A stretch of 64,000 bases of DNA from Spirosoma linguale DSM 74 (GTDB taxonomy: Bacteria > Bacteroidota > Bacteroidia > Cytophagales > Spirosomataceae). The position numbers were made by a program, and so were the translations under genes. Of this stretch, positions 35,606 to 43,282 are shown piece by piece. Numbering within the stretch: position 1 is the stretch's first letter; each line of letters opens with the position of its first letter. The notes beneath the pieces were generated by a model, which saw nothing but the letters and a program-made list of their open reading frames with translations, searched no databases and had not been told where the DNA came from. The stretch is from positions 1,660,001-1,724,000 of the forward strand of contig CP001769.1 in the NCBI GenBank assembly GCA_000024525.1. The letters are read 5' to 3'.

Positions 35606-36073
35606 TTAATGATGTCCGCCGGGGCCGTGTACGTGGCCATGTGCCAGTTCGTCCTGCGTGGCGTCCCGAACGTCAACGACTTCAACATCGAAATGAAGGC
35701 TCTGGTCGGCTAATGGGTGGTTGGCATCAACCGTAACGGTTTCCGGGCCGACGTTGGTAACGGTTATAACCTGTCCGTCGTTTGCTTCAAACTGCATTCC
35801 CACTTCAATGGGCTGCCCGCCAAAGGCCCGGAGCGGAACTTCTTCTACCAGTTGAGGGTCGCGTTTGCCGTATCCTTTTTCCGGAGCAACATCCAGCTTG
35901 AGTTTATCACCGGCTACACGGCCTTCCAGTCCTTCTTCCATACCGGGAATCAGGTTGTTAGCTCCGTGAAGGTAGTACAACGGGTCGCGGCCCTCGCTCG
36001 AATCCAGTACCGTACCATTGCTATCACGCAGGGTATAATGGATAGCGGCTACTTTGTCTTTTGTAATATTCAT
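35606..36073 (-). CDS. SlyD-like FKBP-type peptidyl-prolyl isomerase
   Basis: 155 residues. FKBP core MNITKDKVAAIHYTLRDSNG, LYYLHGANNLIPGMEEGLEG is followed by the SlyD insert-in-flap region (DVAPEKGYGKRDP). The C-terminus ends HGHVHGPGGHH, a short His-rich tail that may bind nickel or zinc as in SlyD. It is a cytoplasmic folding catalyst with chaperone activity. The ATG at 36073 is chosen because the family begins at this Met; 17 extra residues in frame upstream are not conserved. Confidence 0.88.
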   Translation of the reverse strand: MNITKDKVAAIHYTLRDSNGTVLDSSEGRDPLYYLHGANNLIPGMEEGLEGRVAGDKLKLDVAPEKGYGKRDPQLVEEVPLRAFGGQPIEVGMQFEANDGQVITVTNVGPETVTVDANHPLADQSLHFDVEVVDVRDATQDELAHGHVHGPGGHH

Positions 36074-36314
36074 GATTGGTTTTGCCCTATGTTGATTCTT
36101 TTTTGATAACAAATGAACGGGCAAAGTTGCTGTAATTTTTTGGTATAATTTGTTCAGACTACTACCAGAAAAGGCATTTAAAGCTAGAGCGGACGTTTAA
36201 TTATAACTTGATTTGTACCAGAACGAGCTTAAAGCCTGGTAACTATACCGGTATGTGTTGCTTGGGTAGCGTCTTGAAAAAGTATTGAACCGGTCCGGGT
36301 AAGCCTAAGGAATA

Positions 36315-37262
36315 TTAGTGCGTATAACGTGATCTTACTTGATTTATCTGCTCCAAATCCTCCGTTATAAGCTCCTTATTGATCCATGCGCCGGCTTTAG
36401 AACCATTGGCTACGGCTATGGCCACCTGCCGGAAAAGGGTTGTTGCATCGCCCGCAGCAAATACACCCGGCACTGTTGTTTTGCCGAACTCTGTGGTTTC
36501 GATCAGGCCGTTATCGGTTATGGCACAGCCCAGTTGGCTAGCAATGTTGGTATGCTGGCGAAACGGAACGCGGGAAAATAGGGCTTTCAACTGCACCTGG
36601 CTACCATCATTGAACCGTAGCCCACTGAGCATACCCGACTGATGCTCAATGGCATCGAGTAGGGTTTCGATAATCGGAATCTTGAGTTGTTGCAGCATTT
36701 CCTGTTGTGTATAGGTCAACGTTGAGGGGCCATTGGTAAACAGGGTAAGCTGACTTGACCAATGCTGAATCAGTGTGGCCATTTCGTACCCTACCTCGCC
36801 GTTTGCCAGCACGCCCAGCGGCTGGCCGTGTACTTCATACCCGTGGCAGTACGGACAGTGAAGCACAGAGCGGCCCCAGCATTCGGCAAAACCCGGTATG
36901 TCGGGCATTATATCGAACAGACCTGTTGCCAGCAATAATTTGCGGCTAGTGAACGACTTGCCCGAAGCCGTCGTGAGATCGAATCCATCCTCTGTTTGTA
37001 CGGCCGTTACAACCGTGTCTGACCGGAACTGAACGGTAGGGTAGCGGCCCAGCTGGTCGCGGGCAATGCTTGCCAGTTGAGCCGGGGTTTCGCCATCGCG
37101 GGTCAGGAAACCGTGCGAATGGGGCGTTTGGCGGTTGCAGGGCTGCCCCGCGTCAATGACCAGTACCTTTCGTAGGGATCGGCCCAGTAACAGAGCGGCA
37201 CTTAGTCCGGCATTGCTGCCGCCTATGCTAATTACGTCGTATGTAGGCTTATTTGCTGTCAT
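36315..37262 (-). CDS. thioredoxin reductase-like FAD/NAD(P)-dependent oxidoreductase
   Basis: 315 residues. FAD site ISIGGSNAGLSAALLLGRSL and NAD(P)-side region ATGLFDIMPDIPG. The redox disulfide motif is HCPYCHGYE with the CPYC pair, as in the Bacteroidota/HcaD-like thioredoxin reductase relatives. TTVPGVFAAGDATT marks the second FAD motif. Probably a cytoplasmic disulfide reductase or ferredoxin-type reductase. The same frame continues upstream to a TTG at 37391, but those 43 residues are a CobW remnant, so the ATG at 37262 (MTANKPTYDVI) is the real start. Its promoter may be the one left by the lost CobW gene. Confidence 0.88.
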   Translation of the reverse strand: MTANKPTYDVISIGGSNAGLSAALLLGRSLRKVLVIDAGQPCNRQTPHSHGFLTRDGETPAQLASIARDQLGRYPTVQFRSDTVVTAVQTEDGFDLTTASGKSFTSRKLLLATGLFDIMPDIPGFAECWGRSVLHCPYCHGYEVHGQPLGVLANGEVGYEMATLIQHWSSQLTLFTNGPSTLTYTQQEMLQQLKIPIIETLLDAIEHQSGMLSGLRFNDGSQVQLKALFSRVPFRQHTNIASQLGCAITDNGLIETTEFGKTTVPGVFAAGDATTLFRQVAIAVANGSKAGAWINKELITEDLEQINQVRSRYTH

Positions 37263-37304
37263 GTTGTGTGTATTGTTAATTCCAGACTGAGAATGAGTTT
37301 TAAC

Positions 37305-37411
37305 TGGCTTGTTGTTTTTCATGTGTTGAACAGGGTTGAACAAGGCAGTCTTTCCCGCTCCCAGAAAGCCATTTAGTACCGTGACGGACAATTTTCAACG
37401 CTGTCTGTCAT
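37305..37411 (-). pseudogene. decayed N-terminus of a CobW/COG0523 GTPase
   Basis: Reverse strand encodes KLSVTVLNGFLGAGKTALF, the N-terminal strand and Walker A (GFLGAGKT) of G3E-family metallochaperones (CobW/YciC/ZigA). The homology ends after about 30 residues at VQHMKNNK. An ATG at 37411 reads MTDSVEN and would join this frame if one A were added, so a single-base deletion is likely. The remnant merges into the upstream part of the oxidoreductase frame. Confidence 0.75.
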
Positions 37412-37476
37412 AATCGTGGGTAATGAATGTGGTAAGCGGGGCAACCCGGGACAAGGCACATACCAAAATCCTTAAA

Positions 37477-37551
37477 TGCAACTATGTTGCAACTATGGTG
37501 CAATTTTATTTACGACAAAGTATAATTTGGAATTTTTGCAACATTGTTGCG
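37477..37551. promoter_or_regulatory. three TGCAAC-N3-GTTGCA operators around a minus-strand promoter
   Basis: TGCAACTATGTTGCA (37477-37491, perfect arms), TGCAACTATGGTGCA (37488-37502, one mismatch) and TGCAACATTGTTGCG (37537-37551, one mismatch). A promoter-like TATACTTTG on the reverse strand (37516-37524) lies between sites 2 and 3. Location next to a CobW remnant suggests a Fur-family metal regulator such as Zur; this is inference. Confidence 0.65.
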
Positions 37552-37651
37552 TTTTTTAGCTTTAACTCTTTGGATCCTGAATGAACCCATACCTGCTTAT
37601 ACGAAGTTTTGACGGCAAAGCCGCAATGCAGAAAAAAGCTATCTTTGTTTT

Positions 37652-37777
37652 ATGAACGAGCGATTCAAATATTGGCTCAAACGTCTTGGCTGGGGTGGGT
37701 TCCTTTTCTTCCTAATCAAAGGACTCTTGTGGCTACTGATTCCGTACCTGATTGCCAAGGGTATTCTATCCAGGTAA
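37652..37777 (+). CDS. 41-residue single-span membrane protein
   Basis: ATG at 37652 reads MNERFKYWLKRLGWGGFLFF, then LIKGLLWLLIPYLIAKGILSR and stop. A basic, amphipathic head is followed by one hydrophobic helix, characteristic of small integral membrane proteins. A TATCTTTG box at 37640-37647 ends only 4 bases before the ATG, so transcription would begin at or near the start codon and the mRNA could be leaderless. No family is recognised; similar small proteins exist in related genomes as far as memory suggests. Too short for statistical proof, but the composition and promoter make it plausible. Confidence 0.6.
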   Translation: MNERFKYWLKRLGWGGFLFFLIKGLLWLLIPYLIAKGILSR

Positions 37778-37932
37778 AACGTTAACTACTTATTTAGCTT
37801 TCGTGACTATTGTTTCGCTTAGGGCCGTTCAATAAGTAGACGTACAGTGCCTTATGCAAAGTGTCAGTAACGCGTTGTATATTCAGTAATATAAAATATA
37901 GACTGAGTATAGTATAAACGTTTACTGGCATT

Positions 37933-40332
37933 ATGCAGGTAGGTAGAAAAGACCGTCCGCGTTGGTTACCAACGGGAGTCGTGCTGGCTGTTTGTTTGCT
38001 AGGGCCCCTTTGTGTTCAGGCAACACATATTATTGGCGGAGACGTGAGTATGCGGGCAATTGGCACTACACCTGGTCTTTTCAAGCTGCAGTTAAACCAG
38101 TACTGGGATGAAACTAAAACCAGTTCCGGCAATCGGGATCAGTCGGTTACGTTGCTGGTTTACCGAAAGCGAAATCCCATTCTTATCGAGCGAATTACGC
38201 TCCCGCTTCAGGAAACGGTTCCTCTTACGTTTAATAATGCGGCCTGTGCTGCGTTGCGTCAACTAAGTTTTACGCAGGCCAAGTACTACCTTACCTATCA
38301 GTTCGACGTAACAAAGTATACCGATCCAGACGGTTACTACATGGTGTGGGAGCGGTGTTGTCGAAACGATAACCTCACTAATGTGAACAGCGGTATAGTA
38401 GCGGGTGTAGCCATGGTGTTTTATCTGGAGTTTCCGTCCATGACCAGGAATGGCGCAAGATTTACCAACTCTGCGCCCGATTTTCGGGTACCCAATGGCG
38501 ATTATATCTGTATCAATAAACCATTTACATTTGATGCCGGGGCTACCGACGCCGATGGCGATCAACTGAAATATGCACTCGTTACTCCTCTGAATGGTTA
38601 TACAACCCGCCTGTTGCCAGTAAGTACCGATGAATCGCCAAGGGCCAGTTACCCGACCATTCCCTGGGGAGCAGGGTACGGCTTAACCAATATCATACCG
38701 GGAAATCCCCCCTTACGTATCAATTCGGCTACGGGCCAGCTAACGGTTCAGGCCGACAGGGAAGGGCTTTATCTATTCACCGTACAATGCGAAGAGTATC
38801 GCAATGGTGTGCTCATTGGTGTGGTGCGACGTGATTTTCAGTTGCCCGTCGTTGATTGCTCCAAAAATACCCTGCCTCCGGCCATTGTTAGGGTAAATGG
38901 GGCTCCCGTAACGGACTTGAACTGGTGCGCTACAAAACCTCTGGTACTTTCTGTTGAGAAAAACGCCGTATGGGCGTATCAATGGCAAAAAGATGGGGCC
39001 AACCTGCGGGGGGCAACGATGGATACCCTCAAGGTGACCGAATCGGGGGTGTATACCGTGGTGAAAAGTCAGGCTAAAGTGTGCGCCAACGATACCATGT
39101 CGCAGGCTGTAAAAGTCACACTCGCAAAAACGTCACCTGTCAAATTAACCATAATTTCCCCGGCCCCTTATTGTACGGGCGACACCCTGACCATACAGGC
39201 CGATGGACAGCCCGGCTCTCAATACCAGTGGCGTCGGGATGGGAGGTTGGTTACAGGTGACAGGCCAACAATAAGGGTTTACGAATCAGGGGTTTATCAG
39301 GTGGTTTCCAAATCCGAGACAGCGGATTGTGCTGGTTTAGATAGCATACAGGTGACGATACATGCACGGCCTACCGCTCAGTTAAGCGCATCGGCCGGGA
39401 AACTCTGTCCTGACTCTTCTGTTCAGTTGACAGCCACAAGTTCCGATGGATACCGGTATGCGTGGCAGCAAAACGGGGCTACAGTAGCTGACACTTCCCG
39501 TTTGATACAGGCACGTCAGGCGGGTACGTATCAGGTTACGGTTACGTCGCCGATGGGTTGTACTACCTTATCAAATACCATTACACTGGGTCAGTTCGAT
39601 CGACCGACGGTTGAGTTCGATTCACTGTCACCGGTCTGCGTCACCAACGCCACTGTTGTGCCGTTACAGGGGCAACCCACCGGGGGCGTTTATGGTGGTG
39701 TCGGGGTGCAGGGGGCGCGTTTCGATCCGGCTGTTGCCGAGGTGGGCAGACATCAACTGACCTATTCAATTACATCGGCTGACGGGTGCCGGGCTTCTGC
39801 CAGCCGGTGGGCCGTTGTTACGGCAGCGCCTAAAATTACCGGCGAATCCAGGTATGGCATTGCCAAAGGGGCCACAGTTCAGCTACTTACGCAGAGTGAT
39901 CAACCCATCCGGCAATACCGCTGGGAGCCGCCCGTGGCACTGAGCCGACCCGACATAGCCAGCCCGGAAGCCAGTCCGGTCGAAACGACACCTTATCAAT
40001 TAACAGTAGTTGGAGAAGGAGGATGTCTGGCCACTTTTGCCACCCTCGTCGAGGTTATTGAACCGCTTTACATACCGTCGGCTTTTTCGCCCAACGGCGA
40101 TGGTGTGAACGACAGCTGGCTAATCCCCAACATTAGCTCCTTTCCACAGGCCGAAGTATCTATCTACAATCGCTGGGGGGAGTTGATCTTTTATTCGAAA
40201 GGCTATGCACAGCCCTGGGATGGCACATACCGGCAGGAAAACGTAAAAACAGGTACCTATACCTACCAGATTCGGACGGGGACCGGGCCTGTGTCTAACA
40301 CCTACAGGGGGCAGCTGACCGTAATTCATTGA
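37933..40332 (+). CDS. surface protein with gliding-associated (CHU_C) T9SS sorting domain
   Basis: 799 residues. Signal peptide (about 1-31, ending VCLLGPLCVQA). The N-terminal 280 residues form the THIIGGDVSMR domain typical of Cytophagales gliding-associated proteins, with YMVWERCCRNDNLTN. Ig/PKD-like repeats follow between about 310 and 640, each with a YQW(Q/R)xDG-type core (three copies). The C-terminal 85 residues (IPSAFSPNGDGVNDSW, YNRWGELIFYS, GTYTYQIRTGTG) are the type B sorting domain recognised by type IX secretion, which would export and anchor the protein at the cell surface. Likely adhesin or matrix protein. Confidence 0.9.
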   Translation: MQVGRKDRPRWLPTGVVLAVCLLGPLCVQATHIIGGDVSMRAIGTTPGLFKLQLNQYWDETKTSSGNRDQSVTLLVYRKRNPILIERITLPLQETVPLTFNNAACAALRQLSFTQAKYYLTYQFDVTKYTDPDGYYMVWERCCRNDNLTNVNSGIVAGVAMVFYLEFPSMTRNGARFTNSAPDFRVPNGDYICINKPFTFDAGATDADGDQLKYALVTPLNGYTTRLLPVSTDESPRASYPTIPWGAGYGLTNIIPGNPPLRINSATGQLTVQADREGLYLFTVQCEEYRNGVLIGVVRRDFQLPVVDCSKNTLPPAIVRVNGAPVTDLNWCATKPLVLSVEKNAVWAYQWQKDGANLRGATMDTLKVTESGVYTVVKSQAKVCANDTMSQAVKVTLAKTSPVKLTIISPAPYCTGDTLTIQADGQPGSQYQWRRDGRLVTGDRPTIRVYESGVYQVVSKSETADCAGLDSIQVTIHARPTAQLSASAGKLCPDSSVQLTATSSDGYRYAWQQNGATVADTSRLIQARQAGTYQVTVTSPMGCTTLSNTITLGQFDRPTVEFDSLSPVCVTNATVVPLQGQPTGGVYGGVGVQGARFDPAVAEVGRHQLTYSITSADGCRASASRWAVVTAAPKITGESRYGIAKGATVQLLTQSDQPIRQYRWEPPVALSRPDIASPEASPVETTPYQLTVVGEGGCLATFATLVEVIEPLYIPSAFSPNGDGVNDSWLIPNISSFPQAEVSIYNRWGELIFYSKGYAQPWDGTYRQENVKTGTYTYQIRTGTGPVSNTYRGQLTVIH

Positions 40333-40474
40333 CGGAATTTGTCCCTTTCGCTCAGTTTGTCGGGCTTTGGGGCAATTTAAGCCGGTACATAGACCGTTTA
40401 ATCAACAAATAGGGGCGTTTGCTTCGGGCTTGTAGGTAAAACGAGTCATGTGTTTCACTTTTTACTAAATCCAG

Positions 40475-41053
40475 ATGAACAGGAAAACATATTTTGGCTG
40501 GGCGGTGGCCACTGTCCTTTTTGTTGGCACGCATGCTTCTATTATGGCACAGAGCCAGAATGCGGCAGCACAAACAAATACGACCACCACCACGATGAAG
40601 CCGGGGAGCTCAACCGGGAAAGATCTGGCCATCAGTGCCGCTAAGTCAGCTAACCACACCATTTTATTCCGTGCCCTGCGCGTATCAGGGCTTACGGAGC
40701 AAGCCAGTGGAAAAGGCCCATACACGGTGTTCGCACCGACAAACGAAGCCTTTGAAAAGCTACCGGCTGGTACGATGGAGGAGTTCTGGAAGCCAGCGGG
40801 CAAGCCTAAACTGGTGAAGTTGCTCGCTTACCATGTGGTAAAGGGGAAATTCACCGCCGATCAATTACAGGATGGACAGAAGCTCAAGACCGTAACGGGG
40901 GGTACCTTAATCGTAGGCAAACAGGGCGATAACATAACCATCACGGATGGGGCCGGCAATACGGCCACGATCAACCAGGCGGATGTTGAAGCGACCAATG
41001 GCATTGTTCATTCAATTGATTCAATACTGATGCCGACAGCCGCAGGGCAGTAA
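40475..41053 (+). CDS. fasciclin (FAS1) domain protein
   Basis: 192 residues. Signal peptide ending ASIMAQ near residue 25, a Thr/Gln-rich spacer, and one FAS1 domain (about 55-190): LFRALRVSGLTEQASGKGPYTVFAPTNEAFEKLP, HVVKGKFTADQL, and the ending NGIVHSIDSILMP, which is the H2-type conserved motif. FAS1 domains mediate adhesion in exported proteins. It follows the CHU_C gene by 142 bases on the same strand and ends at a terminator-like hairpin. Confidence 0.9.
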   Translation: MNRKTYFGWAVATVLFVGTHASIMAQSQNAAAQTNTTTTTMKPGSSTGKDLAISAAKSANHTILFRALRVSGLTEQASGKGPYTVFAPTNEAFEKLPAGTMEEFWKPAGKPKLVKLLAYHVVKGKFTADQLQDGQKLKTVTGGTLIVGKQGDNITITDGAGNTATINQADVEATNGIVHSIDSILMPTAAGQ

Positions 41054-41074
41054 TATCGTTAGCAATACACTACG

Positions 41075-41113
41075 AAAAGCGGTGCTCTGGCTTGAGATCA
41101 GGGCACCGCTTTT
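41075..41113 (+). terminator. terminator after the fasciclin gene
   Basis: AAAAGCGGTGC (41075-41085) pairs with GCACCGCTTTT (41103-41113), followed by further T residues; an inner CTG/CAG pairing extends the stem. Confidence 0.8.
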
Positions 41114-41270
41114 TGGTTTATCAGGATAGCCGAAAAGTGAAGCCATTGCGCTAAAACTGCTATTAATCTCATCAATTGGCTAATCCGGTAAAATTGAGCT
41201 TGGCGGATATATTTACAACCAACAATGGGTTTACGATGTTATATAAGGTAAACACACTGAATATATAAAC

Positions 41271-42482
41271 ATGGATACACGAGGAAGAAAGATTGGAATT
41301 ATCGTAGCAGTGGTAGCGGGTCTGGTCATTCTTTTCTTTGTTGGACGGTATTTTATCAAGAACGAAGCCGAAAAGTCGAATCAGTCCAGGATTGAGAAAG
41401 AGGAAAAAGAACTATCCGAAAAAGAAGCCCGAACACTGGCTCAGTCACTACAGCAAGCTTGTCAATATGCGGCTTCCGTTGGTATCGATACATCGCGTTA
41501 TGGGGTAGGGGCCAGTGCAGACGAAAATAAAAGCAGACTGGCAAATTTGCTTCTAGAGGTTCGATACGGTAAAAAGCCGTCTCGTCTGGAATTCAACGGT
41601 CTGAAAGAGTCGGTCGACTCAACCTGGGCAGCTTCTGCCAACGTCAGTGAGCTGGAGAACATGACGACCTTCGCCCCTTACAAACAACTCGTCGGGCATT
41701 ATAAGCGGTTGCGGAAAGCCAGCCACACAAACCCCGCCATGGCCGATTCGCTACGACTGATTCGGCAAACACTCAATTTTTATCGGTACATCAATCGATT
41801 CGATCCCGATCAGTTTGTGCTGGTCAATATTCCGGCGGGCGAGTTGAATGTGTTTGATCGAACGGGTAAACGACTGCTGCCTATGCAGGTCATTTCTGGT
41901 AAACCCGATAAAATGACCCCCTGCATGGTTACGTACATTCAGGACATTGTCATGTATCCTTACTGGAACGTGCCTCAGAATATCGCCCTTGATGAGATGT
42001 TGCCCCGGATGAAACGGGATCTGTCCTACATTTACAACCAGAACCTTCAGATTCTGGATGCGAAGAACAAGGAAGTCGACCCGGAAGAAATCGATTGGGA
42101 GTCGCTCTCCGAAACGAACTTTCCTTACCGTGTCCGGCAGGCGTCCGGTTGTGAGAACTCGCTGGGTTTATTGAAGTTTAATCTGGCCAACCCATTGGCT
42201 ATTTACTTACATGACACCAATAGCCGTGACCTGTTCAAAAGTACCAAAGACCATTGGCGGAGCCACGGTTGTGTGCGGGTTCAGAAACCCGTCGAACTGG
42301 CTAACCTGATACTGGGCGCCAAAACCTTTGATGCTGATTTTATGAACAAATGCCTGATCGATCAGAAGCCCAAGACACTGCCAACGAAGAAGTTTCCGGT
42401 GTTCATCACCTACAACATTGCTGATGTGGATGCGGCCGGTAAACTCCATTTCTATAACGACGTGTATTCGTTGGCCAAGTAG
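41271..42482 (+). CDS. L,D-transpeptidase (YkuD/ErfK family), membrane-anchored
   Basis: 403 residues. An N-terminal transmembrane helix (IGIIVAVVAGLVILFFVG) is followed by a charged linker and a YkuD domain in the C-terminal half. The catalytic motif is HWRSHGCVRVQKPVEL, with Cys as nucleophile in the SHGCVRV box; GLLKFNLANPLAIYLHDT carries the upstream His. It would form 3-3 peptidoglycan crosslinks or attach proteins to peptidoglycan in the periplasm. Its last 31 bases overlap the convergent second transpeptidase gene. Confidence 0.9.
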   Translation: MDTRGRKIGIIVAVVAGLVILFFVGRYFIKNEAEKSNQSRIEKEEKELSEKEARTLAQSLQQACQYAASVGIDTSRYGVGASADENKSRLANLLLEVRYGKKPSRLEFNGLKESVDSTWAASANVSELENMTTFAPYKQLVGHYKRLRKASHTNPAMADSLRLIRQTLNFYRYINRFDPDQFVLVNIPAGELNVFDRTGKRLLPMQVISGKPDKMTPCMVTYIQDIVMYPYWNVPQNIALDEMLPRMKRDLSYIYNQNLQILDAKNKEVDPEEIDWESLSETNFPYRVRQASGCENSLGLLKFNLANPLAIYLHDTNSRDLFKSTKDHWRSHGCVRVQKPVELANLILGAKTFDADFMNKCLIDQKPKTLPTKKFPVFITYNIADVDAAGKLHFYNDVYSLAK

Positions 42483-43213
42483 GCCGACTGCTTCAGGTAG
42501 TCAGGATTTGGGGAGTAAACAAACAGGCAGGAGCCACCTTTAACGGCCTGAATAATACCTTTAGATTCCGCGTAGGGAACAGCCGGGCAACCCTGGCTGC
42601 GCCCTAACCGGCCTGTTTTACGAATGATGTCTTCGCAAACGTAATCAGCGCCGTGCAAGACAATGTTCCGGTTGTAAACGTTGTCGTTGAAGCCCTTCTC
42701 CAGCCCTTTGAGTTGCAGCGAAAGGCCATGTTTGCCCATGTAAGTATTGAGCGTCTGGTAAAAGCCAAGACTGCTTTGGAAAGAAGATTCCGTATTTGAA
42801 AAGCGATTCGCCATCAGGTCGCCTGAGTTGCGGCCGTGAGAAACGTAGGTGTTATAGAGTAGCTTCTTGTTAAACAAATCAACAACGTACAGACGTTTGT
42901 GGCTCGACGGCTGGCTGAGGTCAACGATCGTCAGCATTGCTTTTGCCGTGTCTATTTTCTGCCACCCACGCAATGCATATTCAAAAACGCTTTTCTTTAA
43001 GCCGACTTTGCTTAGATTTAGCTGATCGTACACGTCGAGGTGGGCGATGGATTTGCCGCTTTTAACATTGGCAACGGGCGTTACCTTAACGGGCGAGTTC
43101 GGTATGCTTTTGAGTCCGGTGCCGGCAAAATAAACGAATACCAGAGCAACCATGCCCAAAAGGACACTCATCATACCTACAAACTTTCGATGTCGGGATT
43201 TATGAGAACGCAT
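42452..43213 (-). CDS. murein L,D-transpeptidase catalytic-domain family protein
   Basis: 253 residues. An N-terminal membrane segment (MSVLLGMVALVFVYFAG) precedes a catalytic domain of the YkuD_2 kind: NRNIVLHGADYV provides the His and RSQGCPAVPYAESKG the Cys nucleophile. The type differs from the SHGCxR form in the overlapping gene, so the two enzymes are separate families with a common role in crosslinking. It is transcribed convergently. A TATATTTG promoter box lies 56 bases upstream. Confidence 0.85.
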   Translation of the reverse strand: MRSHKSRHRKFVGMMSVLLGMVALVFVYFAGTGLKSIPNSPVKVTPVANVKSGKSIAHLDVYDQLNLSKVGLKKSVFEYALRGWQKIDTAKAMLTIVDLSQPSSHKRLYVVDLFNKKLLYNTYVSHGRNSGDLMANRFSNTESSFQSSLGFYQTLNTYMGKHGLSLQLKGLEKGFNDNVYNRNIVLHGADYVCEDIIRKTGRLGRSQGCPAVPYAESKGIIQAVKGGSCLFVYSPNPDYLKQSAYLANEYTSL

Positions 43214-43268
43214 ACAGATTCAACAAGCTTACGGCTGTTTTGATTCGATGAAGATACCACTTTTTTGC

Positions 43269-43276
43269 CAAATATA
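43269..43276 (-). promoter_or_regulatory. -7 promoter box of the second transpeptidase gene
   Basis: Reverse strand TATATTTG matches TAnnTTTG, 56 bases before the ATG at 43213. It overlaps the space before the EcsC start at 43283. Confidence 0.4.
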
Positions 43277-43282
43277 GGTAAC

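Noticed and set aside
37262..37391. N-terminal extension of the flavoprotein as a real P-loop domain
   Set aside because: Only the Walker A strand of a CobW domain is present, the start would be TTG, and the rest of the GTPase is missing; read as a relic.
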